Below the pieces are notes generated by a model. It did not search any database and was not told the DNA's origin. It worked only from the letters and a program-made list of their open reading frames with translations. A program made the translations under genes and the position numbers. Shown here piece after piece: positions 38,320-49,100 of a stretch of DNA of 64,000 bases. Source of the DNA: Crotophaga sulcirostris (Eukaryota; Chordata; Aves; Cuculiformes; Crotophagidae); assembly GCA_013397455.1 (NCBI GenBank), contig VYZB01000014.1, positions 1,498,176 through 1,562,175 on the forward strand, written 5' to 3'. Each line of letters opens with the position of its first letter. The stretch's first letter is position 1.

Positions 38320-38664
38320 AACATTCCAAAGCGTGTTCAGAGACGGGCAACGACACTGGTGAAGGGGCTGGAGAACAAGTCATGAGGAGCAGATGAGGGA
38401 ACTGGGGTTGTTTAGCCTGGAGAAAATGAAACTGAGGGGACCTTATAACTATCTGCAACTGCCTAAAAGAATGCTGGGCTCTTCTCCCAAGTGACAGGTG
38501 ATACAACAAGAGGAAATGGCCTCAAGTTGCACCAGTGGAGGTTCAGATTAGACATCAGGAAAAACTTCTTCACCGAAAGAATTCTCAGGCACTGGAACAG
38601 CTGCCCAGGGAGGTGGCTGAGTCCCCATCCCTGGAGGTGTTTAAAAGATGGGTAGATGAGGTGC
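38320..38664 (+). mobile_element. CR1 LINE fragment, cut by assembly gap
   Basis: Contains the CR1 3' region in sense orientation: ggtgaaggggctggagaaca, ggaaatggcctcaagttgca and gaggttcagattagacatca, ending ggtgtttaaaagatgggtag just before the Ns. The distal tail is missing because of the gap. It closely resembles the copy at 41002-42048. Confidence 0.9.
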
Positions 38665-39535
38665 NNNNNNNNNNNNNNNNNNNNNNNNNNNNNNNNNNNN
38701 NNNNNNNNNNNNNNNNNNNNNNNNNNNNNNNNNNNNNNNNNNNNNNNNNNNNNNNNNNNNNNNNNNNNNNNNNNNNNNNNNNNNNNNNNNNNNNNNNNNN
38801 NNNNNNNNNNNNNNNNNNNNNNNNNNNNNNNNNNNNNNNNNNNNNNNNNNNNNNNNNNNNNNNNNNNNNNNNNNNNNNNNNNNNNNNNNNNNNNNNNNNN
38901 NNNNNNNNNNNNNNNNNNNNNNNNNNNNNNNNNNNNNNNNNNNNNNNNNNNNNNNNNNNNNNNNNNNNNNNNNNNNNNNNNNNNNNNNNNNNNNNNNNNN
39001 NNNNNNNNNNNNNNNNNNNNNNNNNNNNNNNNNNNNNNNNNNNNNNNNNNNNNNNNNNNNNNNNNNNNNNNNNNNNNNNNNNNNNNNNNNNNNNNNNNNN
39101 NNNNNNNNNNNNNNNNNNNNNNNNNNNNNNNNNNNNNNNNNNNNNNNNNNNNNNNNNNNNNNNNNNNNNNNNNNNNNNNNNNNNNNNNNNNNNNNNNNNN
39201 NNNNNNNNNNNNNNNNNNNNNNNNNNNNNNNNNNNNNNNNNNNNNNNNNNNNNNNNNNNNNNNNNNNNNNNNNNNNNNNNNNNNNNNNNNNNNNNNNNNN
39301 NNNNNNNNNNNNNNNNNNNNNNNNNNNNNNNNNNNNNNNNNNNNNNNNNNNNNNNNNNNNNNNNNNNNNNNNNNNNNNNNNNNNNNNNNNNNNNNNNNNN
39401 NNNNNNNNNNNNNNNNNNNNNNNNNNNNNNNNNNNNNNNNNNNNNNNNNNNNNNNNNNNNNNNNNNNNNNNNNNNNNNNNNNNNNNNNNNNNNNNNNNNN
39501 NNNNNNNNNNNNNNNNNNNNNNNNNNNNNNNNNNN
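38665..39535. other. Assembly gap (871 N)
   Basis: Unsequenced run of N between a CR1 copy and a very GC-rich island. The stated length may be an estimate. The missing part probably includes the rest of the CR1 and the upstream half of the C3orf14 promoter island. Confidence 0.99.
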
Positions 39536-39748
39536 GCCCCGCCCCGCGGCCTCCCGCTCCTCCAATCACAGCGGCGAAGGTGGGTCTCGACAGCACCTGG
39601 CCCCGCCCCCCGAGGCGCGGCAGGCCAATCACTGCCTGCGAACAGGCTCCCCCTTTCCAGCCGTCTCCATGGTGGCGGGGGGAGGCGTTGGCGTCGTGGA
39701 GCCCATGGCGGGTGGTTGCTTCCCTTGACGAAGCCGGCGAGGCTGAAG
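39536..39748 (+). promoter_or_regulatory. C3orf14: CpG-island promoter and probable noncoding exon 1 of C3orf14
   Basis: Very GC-rich with two CCAAT boxes (39562-39566 and 39625-39629) and a GC box (39601-39610). A strong donor, gaag|gtaact, sits at 39749. No TATA box is seen, which is usual for a CpG-island promoter. The transcription start is probably between about 39630 and 39700. A 19-codon upstream frame (39669-39728) lies in the likely exon. Confidence 0.6.
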
Positions 39749-39925
39749 GTAACTCACCTCTGTGCGTACATTTATGTCCCCTTCCTGCCTTTTCCTCCCT
39801 GAGTCCTACAGAATGGTGTAGCCCGGGCTTGTGCGTCCCCCCCGGCCCAATGGTCGGGCCCGCTCGGGCAGGGCCGGCCTGAGGGGCAGCGTCTGCCCCA
39901 GAGTGGCAGTGGGGAGGGCGGCGGC

Positions 39926-40113
39926 GTCTGAGGGGAGCAGGGGCGTCTGAGGGGAGCGGGGGCATCTGAGGGCACCGGGGGTGCCTGAGGGGAGCGGGGG
40001 CATCTGAGGGCACCGGGGGTGTCTGAGGGGAGCGGGGGCATCTGAGGGCACCGGGGGTGTCTGAGGAGACCAGAGGCTCCCGAGAGCACCGGAGGTGTCT
40101 GAGGGCACCGGGA
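39926..40113 (+). repeat. GC-rich tandem repeat, 18/36-base unit
   Basis: A unit of about 18 bases alternates between gtctgaggggagcggggg and a variant of form catctgagggcaccgggg, giving a roughly 36-base higher-order period. About ten 18-base units are present, and the last ones diverge. Both types are G-rich on the + strand with runs suited to G-quadruplex folding. It lies just downstream of the C3orf14 first exon. Confidence 0.85.
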
Positions 40114-41001
40114 CCGAGCGTGGCCCGGCCCGTTGTGCCCCAGGCCCAGCAGCCACCCAGGAAGCAGCCCGTGAGGCGCTGCAGGCGAGCCGGGCGCCCC
40201 GGTGATGAAACAAGAAGTAGTTACTATCACAAGAAGTGGAATATTTTGATTTAAGCTAAAGCAGAGTTAAGTTCCATCTAAGTAACTTTATATTTTTGAA
40301 AGTTAAACACAGACTGTGCTTCTGGTAGTATATTTTCTTGATAGCACATTTATTTTTTCAAATAGTGCCTTTCCCAGACAATGCTGTCTAAAGGATGTCT
40401 TCCCATATCTAAAAATGCAAGATCAGAGAGAGAACTGGCTCCAATTAGCAGAGATTTGGCTGTTGTGAAGTTTGTAATATTAAAAGTAGTCCTTGGAAAG
40501 TATTAGAATATGCATAGGATTTCTGGGAAAATTTATACATACGTATGTAAGTGGGACATACACTCTGTAACCAACTATTGTCTCTTTACACATGGCTGAT
40601 GGAAATCATTCCCTCGTGTGTCCAGTACTGAGATAATGGATGCTGCTTTCTAAAACTCCAAAATGATTCTTAGAGAGTTTATTTGCCAGCATTTTCGGTA
40701 TCAGTGACAGTGAAGGCGTCCCCCCGACTCCAGCTGCTCCTGATGCCAGTGAAAGCAGTGCCTAAGGAGCAGAGATCTGTCCTGGTCTGGCAAACAGTGT
40801 GGAGTTTCCCAGGCAACAGCAGGGAAAATTCCCTGGTGAGGGAAAGTGGTCAGAGTGGCTGCCAGGCTCGCCAAACTGAGGGGAAGCATTAGCAATAGGA
40901 CCAGTGGCGTAGAAATGTGTTTCAGAGAGTGGTGAAGCACACACCCATAGGAAATGGGCTCAGCTGAGGTTCAAGTGCACGTGTGAGCAGTCTGCGTCAA
41001 A

Positions 41002-42048
41002 GCCATGCGTGAACCTCTTGACAGAGGAGGCTTCTCCTAAGGCCACTGTCTGCCATTGGCCTGGACAGGCACACCCTCTGCTGGGTTAAAAACTGACTGG
41101 AAGGCTGGGCCCAAAGACTAGTGGTAAATGGAGTCAAATCCAGTTGGAGGCCCATCACAAGTGGCGTTCCCCAGGCTGTGTTTGGTCCAGTCCTGCTCAA
41201 TATCTTTATTCATGATCTGGATGAGGGGATTGAGTGTACCCTTCGCAGGTTTGCAGATACCACTGAGCTGGGTGGAAGTGTCGATCTGCTTGAGGGAGGT
41301 TCTGCAGAGGGATCTGGACAGGCTGGATCAATGAGCTGAGACCAACGGGGTGAGGTTCAACAAGGCCAAGTGCAGCGTCCTGGACTTGGGACGCAACAAC
41401 CCTGTGCAGTGCTACAGGCTTGGGGAAGAGTGACTGTAAAGCTGCCTGGCAGAGAAGGACCTGGAAGTAGGACTTGGAACAGGTGGCCAAGAAGACCAGT
41501 AGCATCTTGGCCTGTATCAGAAACAGCGTGGCCAGCAGGACCAGGGAAGTGATTGTGCCCCTGTACTCAGCACTGGTACCTCAAATACTGTGTTCAGTTC
41601 TGGGCCCCTCACTAAAAGAAGGACATTGAGGGACTGGAGTGCGTCCAGAGAAGGGCAATGAGGCTGGTGAAGGGGCTGGAGAACAAGTCTTATGAGGGGC
41701 GGCTGAGGGACCTGGTGCTGTTTAACCTGGAGAAAAGGAGGCTGAGGGGAGACCTCATCACTCTCTACAACTGCCTGAAAGGAGGTTGTAGTGAGGTAGG
41801 TGCTCGTCTCTTCTCCCAAGTGAGAGGCGACAGGGCAAGAGGAAATGGCCTCAAGTTGCAGCAGGGGAGGTTCAGATGAGACATCAGGAAAAATTTCTTC
41901 AACGAAAGGATTATCAGGCACTGGAAGAGGCTGCCCAGGGAAGTGAGGGAGTAGACAGGTAGATGAAGTACTCAGGATTCTGGTTTAGCAGTGTACAGAT
42001 ACAGTTGGACTTGATGCTCTCAAAGGTCTTTTCCAACCAAGCGATTCA
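41002..42048 (+). mobile_element. CR1 LINE, 3' end of reverse-transcriptase ORF plus 3'UTR
   Basis: The 5' part encodes degenerate CR1 reverse-transcriptase residues around TSGVPQ and [14 protein letters not shown]. The 3' part has the standard CR1 order ctggagaacaagtcttatga, ggcctcaagttgcagcaggg and aaggtcttttccaacc. Frames are broken, so it is dead. The 5' boundary is approximate. Confidence 0.88.
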
Positions 42049-42257
42049 GCATTGTCAACATGTGATAGGATTTCTTGTTTTCTCTAATTTTACTTCATAT
42101 GACAAAAATGCAGTCACTTCTGACTGAAAAAAATATTAGACTGCAAAACACTTTCAAACCTCTGCAAAGTGCCTTAAGATCTCGATTTGTGTGCAGTGGG
42201 CAGCTGATTTTCTTCATATCTCAAAAAAACCCAGGAAGATGTAAATGATTTAAGCTG

Positions 42258-42421
42258 TGCTGCCTGGGAAAGTGGTGGAGTCACCATCGTTGGAGGTATT
42301 TCAAAGCTATGTAGATGTGGCACTTAGGGACATGGTTTAGTGGTGGACTTGGCAGTACCAGGTTTAAGGTCAAACTCGATGATCTTAAAGGTCTTTTGAA
42401 CCCAACGATTCTGTGATTCTC
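42258..42421 (+). mobile_element. CR1 LINE 3' tail
   Basis: Starts near the tgctgcctgggaaagtggtg segment and ends aacccaacgattctgtgatt plus ct, which includes the diagnostic CR1 terminal unit (ATTCTGTG). It is a second, separate insertion just 3' of the larger CR1. Confidence 0.9.
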
Positions 42422-43021
42422 TGTACTGTGTTCAGTACTGAATGGCTGAGCTCAAGAAGTTTTCACTTAATTTTTCAAGCACTCAAAAATTAAGCTGGTA
42501 TAGTAGTTTCAGTTGTTTAGTTTAATCATGCTTGTACTTAAACATAGATTCCTGTGAACAGGACACTTTGTCTCTGAGAGGCAGTTATAAATTATATTTA
42601 CAAGAATAACTTGGTGTTCAGGGTAACATGACAAAACCCAGAAATCACTGATCTAAACAGTGATACACAAATTATACAAGCACAGAGTTTGCGTGTGGGG
42701 TTGTAAGCAAGCCAAAACCTGAGAAAACGTAATGTGAAATTTGAAACTCAAAAGTAAAATTTTAGTTCTCTCCTAAATTATTAGAATACAGTTAAGATTT
42801 TCCTAAAACACATTGTGAACATTAGTAGTGTGCATGTATTCAAAGCACAATGTATCAATGTCTTGTGGTGAATATAAACATTTATAAGCAGGTTTTGTGT
42901 AGATGACTGATACATAAATATCAAATGTGCAACTTTTAACATGGAGTTGTCTAATACTGAAAAGCATATGTTTGTGTTTGTCTTTGCAAGATTTTAATTC
43001 CACTTGATTTTCCTTTAACAG

Positions 43022-43103
43022 AGGCACAAAGCTGGGGCAAACAACTGAAAATGTCATCCTATTTGGCTCAGGAGGTTCACCTTGCTAGAAGACATGAAGA
43101 GAT
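43022..43103 (+). CDS. C3orf14: C3orf14 exon 2 (5'UTR end, start codon)
   Basis: The acceptor is tcctttaacag and the donor gtgagt at 43104. Positions 43022-43050 are 5'UTR. ATG is at 43051 in context gaaaATGt (A at -3 by sequence aaa). It encodes 17 residues plus two bases of an Ile codon. Confidence 0.9.
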
Positions 43104-46100
43104 GTGAGTAGTTGTTTCAGCTCTGTGGCCTGCCTCACAGCAGTTTGTGTTGTGGTCTTGTGAGACCTCCCTCACTGCACATGACCATCCTGTGAACAGT
43201 GAATTCCAGCTCCTCACAGAGCACAGCTAGGGGTTGGTGTTCCAGGAGGTGGCACTCTTCCTTCATGAACTATTGGAATTAGCATCCGGGATTGCTGTTA
43301 AGGGTATTTCAGCTGATGAGGTTTTTGACTTCCAATGGTGGTACTGGTTTAAGATCTCCATTATTAACCTCCTGTCACCATTAAATTAGATTCTCTTGCT
43401 CTACGCCTCAGTTACAGAATTGCTTCTTTGTCGCCCTGTAAACTCGGACTGTGAAGCGAGTACAGTAATGATTCAGAAAAAATCTGCTTTTCTTGTAACA
43501 GCTAGTACTTGCCAATGAGCGAGAGTAGTACCGATCGAGTCACCCCAGCCCACCCTGCGGCTCCTGTTCTGGGAGATGCTGTGCTTCTGAGCACCTCAAC
43601 ATATGAGGGTTGCTGGCTGCAGCATCACAGCTTCGTACCAGCGCAGCAGGTGGTGTCTGCCTGCACCTTTTCCCTCCCCCAGCACACCCACCCTACAGCC
43701 GGCTCTATTAGCCCCGTAGTTTTGAGAAAACTGGGTAAGGTAAAAAGGTTATTTTCTAGCTCCTGAGCAAAATGTTCTACCCACTTAGCAAAATGTTTTC
43801 CTTTGTAGACTGTCTCGGAGATCAGAGCTGCTACAGCAGATGGAGACTTATCTAGGAGACAAAAAGACTAAAAAGACATGGCAAACTCAAGCAGCTGATG
43901 CAGCTCGTAAAAGGAATGCAGCACTTTTAAATGTAAGTTTCTGAGACTACCAGGAACCGCATCGAAATGTCATGGCTATGTAGCTTAGAGAATTAAAAAT
44001 AAGTATTTGCTCTATAGCTATCACTCGAATAACCCTATGTACAGTTCCCTCTTCTGGAACTTGACCAAAAGTATTAAATGACAACCCTTTACGATCTGAC
44101 GGCATCACTACCTGTTTCCCATGCCCTTCTCATAGGAGCCTTGTGTTGACAGCTGCTACTAGCTCTTTTTTTTTTTAAGTACACGTAGAAATGCAACACA
44201 GGCTATTACATGTCTGCCTGAGAGAACCTGGAGTCTGACAAGGCTCACAGCACCTCTATGCATTGGTTCAAGATACGGAGTGTGCATGGAAATAGGGGCT
44301 GAGCAGCTTGAGTCCAGGGTAGGAACTATTTTCCCACAATAGTTGTGTGAAGTTGTGGAAGAAGTTCTCAGTTTAATGTTTTTGTTTGAAGAGGTGTAGA
44401 TTGACTTCAAGAATCTTACTTGCAAGTCTGTGAAAGCAGTGTTTGGTGTTCTTGGCTCTTGCTAGTAGTAATGCTGTTAATAATGTTAATAGCTGTTCTA
44501 TATAGCCTTTGTCATATTTAGGTAAGATTTGTGTTTCCTAGGTGAACTCAGCAGACGTTGGAGAATGGGCAATTATAAAGATCTAGGTTTGGTGGCAGGG
44601 GCTGGAATGCCTAAACCTCTTCTGGAACCCCTGCCTTAGGCATCAAAGATTGCACTTGACCACTGACATGAGCACGCATTTGAAAAACCTTTGTTGTTCA
44701 GGAAACAGCAGTAAACCGTACCTCTTGTGCATTTTCTTTAAACTCTTATTAAGGGTCCATATTACATGTGCTGTGTTTATTGAAACAAGAAGTTTTACTC
44801 TAGAAAATTACAAGATTAATTTGTACCACTGTAAATTTGTTGTTTCTTAATGCAGAACCTGGTGAAGGTTTAAAATGTTCACATTTCGGGTGGGTATAAT
44901 TCTGTTGCAGGCTCTCTTTGTATTTAAATTGAAGCTATATTTAGAGAGCGGCATTCAAGGCAGAACAGTTACTCTTAACTACCCTGTGACAAGGAGGATT
45001 TGTCAGCTTAGACTCTAGTAAAGCAGTGCATCCTGGGCTGGGACAACCAAACCCCTCTGTACTGGGTATAAGAAATTGTGGGTGCTTCAGTTGGAGGCTG
45101 GGAGAAGCAGATGGTTTGTTCAGTTTTTCCATAGTTCATGCTCCATTGATGCAGTAATTTCAACCAGTGTGGCTCCCGTTTTCCATATGCATTTTATGAT
45201 AGATTTTTATTTCATAAAAATAGTTTTTAATAAATTATTTGTGTTCTATATATGCATTCTCAGTTTACATATACAGGCAAATGTAATTAATGCAGGGTAT
45301 ATTTCAGCATGCTGAAAGCTTGTGGTATTGGAAATGTTAACAATAGCTCAGACATATACAGAGTGTAAATATTTTTGCAGTTAAACAGATATTTGCCATT
45401 TTCTGTCACATCCTCTAAATTGTTCCTTTCAAGTGTCAAAAATGGTGTTTGTATGGGGAAGAAAGCAAAAACATATGTATCAAAACAAATTCTGTTGCAG
45501 GATAAAGTAGCATAAATCAGTTTAAATCTATTAATTTTATACTAGTTTTAACAGGCATGCACTCCTGCAGATGCTGTCTGATAACAGAAGAAAACAGGAA
45601 AAAAAATCTCTGCAGAATAATATATGAGAGGATTGAAAACAAGACTGATTAATGTGCCAGCTTCAGAATATTGTTCCTGATACCAGGCACTGTACATTTC
45701 ACAGTTACCATGTGGAGAGTTGTTGATTTGGCCTACTCAAAAATACATGGACATGATGAAGTGTTATTTTTTTATTTGCATTTCTGCTTTTCTGCATGTA
45801 AGCAAAATCGGTTGTTTTCAGTATGTGATCATAGCAAAAGACATATTTCTTTCTCTGTGCAGTTGATATTTATGCACAGGAAGGCATTTCAAAATTAATT
45901 TATTTTCTAATCAGTAGGAAGCAGGGAACTAAACATTTTTTTTTAATTGGAATTTTAGCATTATAAGCACTTGTTCAGCATTTTAACATAATTATCAGAG
46001 TATTTTCCTTGCTGTCTTTAGAGGGAGACTGCAGATTAGGGAAATCTGTATCATTTGATACTTATATAATGTTGTAATAAAGGCAGAAATTAGACAAGTA

Positions 46101-49100
46101 TTTATAATGTAATTTATGATGTTTGTTTGTCAGTAATGTTTCTTATGTTTAAAAATAATATGTTACTGTGCAATAGCTTCTAACATGAAATAAAAACTAA
46201 AGAATATGCTATACCGTAATCAGTACTGGGAAGGCAATTTAGACCAAATTTGCCTTCCTTCACAGGCATCTAATTCTAGAATTATTGAAGTGGGACTCTG
46301 CCAGACTGATATCAATATAAATGACAGCTGAATTTGGTCCCCTAAAATTGATGCATGTGTCATGCGTTCCATTTTACCTCTGGGGAAGGGTCTCGAATTG
46401 TTTTTGTTCCAGTCCCTGTGGTTTTAGGGGAAGCTTTGTAAGATGCTCTCTTTTTTTCAGTACTGTGACATATTAGATTTGCTATTTTTTTCCAAAGCAG
46501 TTTACACTGCTAATGTATTTATTTTTGTATTGGTAATGGGGATTTCGTTTTCATACAAAGCTTGCCAGTTGTAGACACACACAAGAAGTGCTGTCTGATC
46601 TTTCAGTAGCTCCAGTTATTTTCTAAAGCATACTACACCTTCCAGCAAAAATTTCTTTCACTGCCTGTCATTAAATCGGTATTCTGAATGACAATAGGCT
46701 GCACGACATACAGACTAGAGTGAACAACAAAAAGACACATCCAATATCTAGGCTATGCCAAAGTGACCTTCTCTACTAAACATATATGCACAACTGCTGT
46801 CTCCTTTCTTGCCTGAAAGACACTCCTTTCCTAGCACCATAAACGTTCCAATAACTTAAAAGGGGTGTTTAAAAGAGTAGTGATCTTGGATATTCTTCCT
46901 TCCTGTGACAGTTCCTACAGAAATTGGAAAGAAGGAATCAGAAAGGAGGAAAATCCTATGGATGAAGTGAACATTACTGATTGATCCTTCTTTTCAGTGT
47001 GATGATAGCTTCTGCAGACTTGGTCTGAGTCATACTGCCGTACTGGTATGAGTTTCATTTGGTGCTTTTTGTGGTGTATCTGGTCTAAGTGCATACAACA
47101 GAGAAATTCTTTGCTTAGGTTACTCAAGCCCACGTCGTCCTCTGTTATTTCAACATTGTGTCTTCAAATGACTTCCATTTTTGCTCATGTTCCCCCTCTA
47201 TGTTTAGCCTGTTAGTCTTTTCTCATCTGAAAAGGGGCAGCCACTTGCTACATCAAGGGTTTGGATACATCTGAGACTTAGTTTGCTCTTTCTCAGACAT
47301 CCTTTAGCTCCTTACAAGGTATGCACATTGCTGTAGAAAGGGATAACAGTTGTGCTCGGATTAAGTTTTTAATTATGTACAAGAAAATACAGTCATGCTG
47401 TAAAAGGAATTAATGAAATAAAATAAGATGAACACCGTAAATTGGATAGACTGAATGTATCTGTGTCACTAAGTTGAACTTCAACAAACAGTAAGTCTGT
47501 ATTTTGCTTTATTAATCATACTCTACTGAACTTGAGTCTCATTTTTCAAACTGAACTTGAGTCAAGCCCTGTTTGCTTATTGATGTATTCAGATTGGCTA
47601 TTATTCAATAGGAGTAATCATGTTTGGTCTCTCTTGCGGGTGTGCTCCTCCAGAATCTCACTCTTCTTTTCAGCGGCAGTGGTGGTGAATATTTGGGAAG
47701 TCCCTTTGGGGAATTTCCTCTCTCATTTAGTTTTTCTGTTGTACTCTTCACACCCGCTCTCTGCTCCCAACTCTGCCATCTGCTATACTTTCTTTCCCCC
47801 TCCACTCTGTTCAGCTTTGGCTTCTTCACACCCCACTCCCACGTCCCTTTCTGTCTCTCTTCATCTGCCCACCACTCAATCTCTTCAATGTTTGGGTATG
47901 GAACTAAGCCCACAAGAACGGGTCAGAACTTTAAAGGGGGAGGGTGGTTAGTTTGGGGGATGTTTTGATTTGTTTGTTGCTGTTGGGTTTGGTTGTTTCA
48001 TTTTTAAAAAAAACTATTTAGGTCTTTGAGAATCCAGCATGCATCCACTGGACAAGCAGAAACCCAAATATCGATTTTTTTTATAAGAAAGCTCTGTGAG
48101 GTGCATTGTCATCCAAGTTTGTCTGGTGAACAGCTTGCTGCAGCTCTACATTTTTGTGCACATGTTATGCATGCATATTAGCAAGTCATCTTTGTCTTGA
48201 GGAGTAAAGATCTTGCACATAATTTGCCGAGTTACTTTACAGTTACATTAGCTAGAATCCATACTTCAGTCTTCATGCAGCACAGAGGAAACCAGTCTGT
48301 TCTCCTCTGTTTTCTGAAGTTTTATAGAACAGAATTTAACTGTAATTTAGCCTGCTGTCCAGAGAGAATAACGGTGCTTTACGGCAGCAGTCTTATGTGG
48401 GCGTGAAATTTATTCCTGCATCAAAAAGGTTCAGCAAACGTACTTAGAAACTGCATGTTGTTGGTCTTACTAGTACAGTGTGGACTTCAGAATGACTAAA
48501 CAGAAAGACTTCAGTGTTGTTATTCAGATGCTGTTCAGCTGTAATGAGATCACTTAATTAAATGTCTTTATGTGAGTGTGCATTTTCCTTCACTGTTCCC
48601 AGTGTCTGTTTTTAAAATGTACTTTGCCTGTGTTTTAGGATATAGAAGCAGCAGAAAAAAGGCTGCAAGAAAGAGTGTATTTACTTCCACATCCTGATAC
48701 TGTTAAGTTAGAAGTAAGTCCTAGAACTCTGTCTTTTCATTTGCTGTTTACCAAATATTTTGCTTTTTTCCCCCCTGAAGCATGTTCTTAAAGTGAAAAT
48801 AATTGATTTTAAAATCCAGTGACTGGTATAGCCAAAGGCCTGTGTACTGTGTAGCAAGTTGAACCTGAATTCTGAGGCAAGGTCCCTTGATTCTGGAGCA
48901 TTCTGGTGGAAATATTTAGCAGCTTTACTTCTCTTTAAAAATTAAGTCGATTATAAAAATGAATATTGGGAATATCAGAAGATTACTCTGTTTATTACAT
49001 CAGAGCTATTTAGTTTGTTTTATATGGTCATCCTGTTTTCAGTTTACCACAGATTGTCATTTTTCCATTTCAGGGTCAACAGTTTATCATCACGAACAGA

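Larger units (their letters stand above)
39749..43021 (+). other. C3orf14: C3orf14 intron 1
   Basis: 3,273 bases between the noncoding exon donor and the acceptor tcctttaacag. It contains a GC-rich tandem repeat (39926-40113) and two CR1 copies. The stretch 40230-41000 is otherwise unassigned. Confidence 0.6.

Noticed and set aside
38463..40013. Long open frames running through 38463-40013 and similar on both strands
   Set aside because: Most of their length is the run of N, which has no stops by construction. The ends are CR1 and a GC-rich repeat.
41121..41921. Open frames at 41121-41921 as a gene
   Set aside because: Plus-strand residues around SGVPQ and [14 protein letters not shown] are from CR1 reverse transcriptase, and the frames are short and broken.
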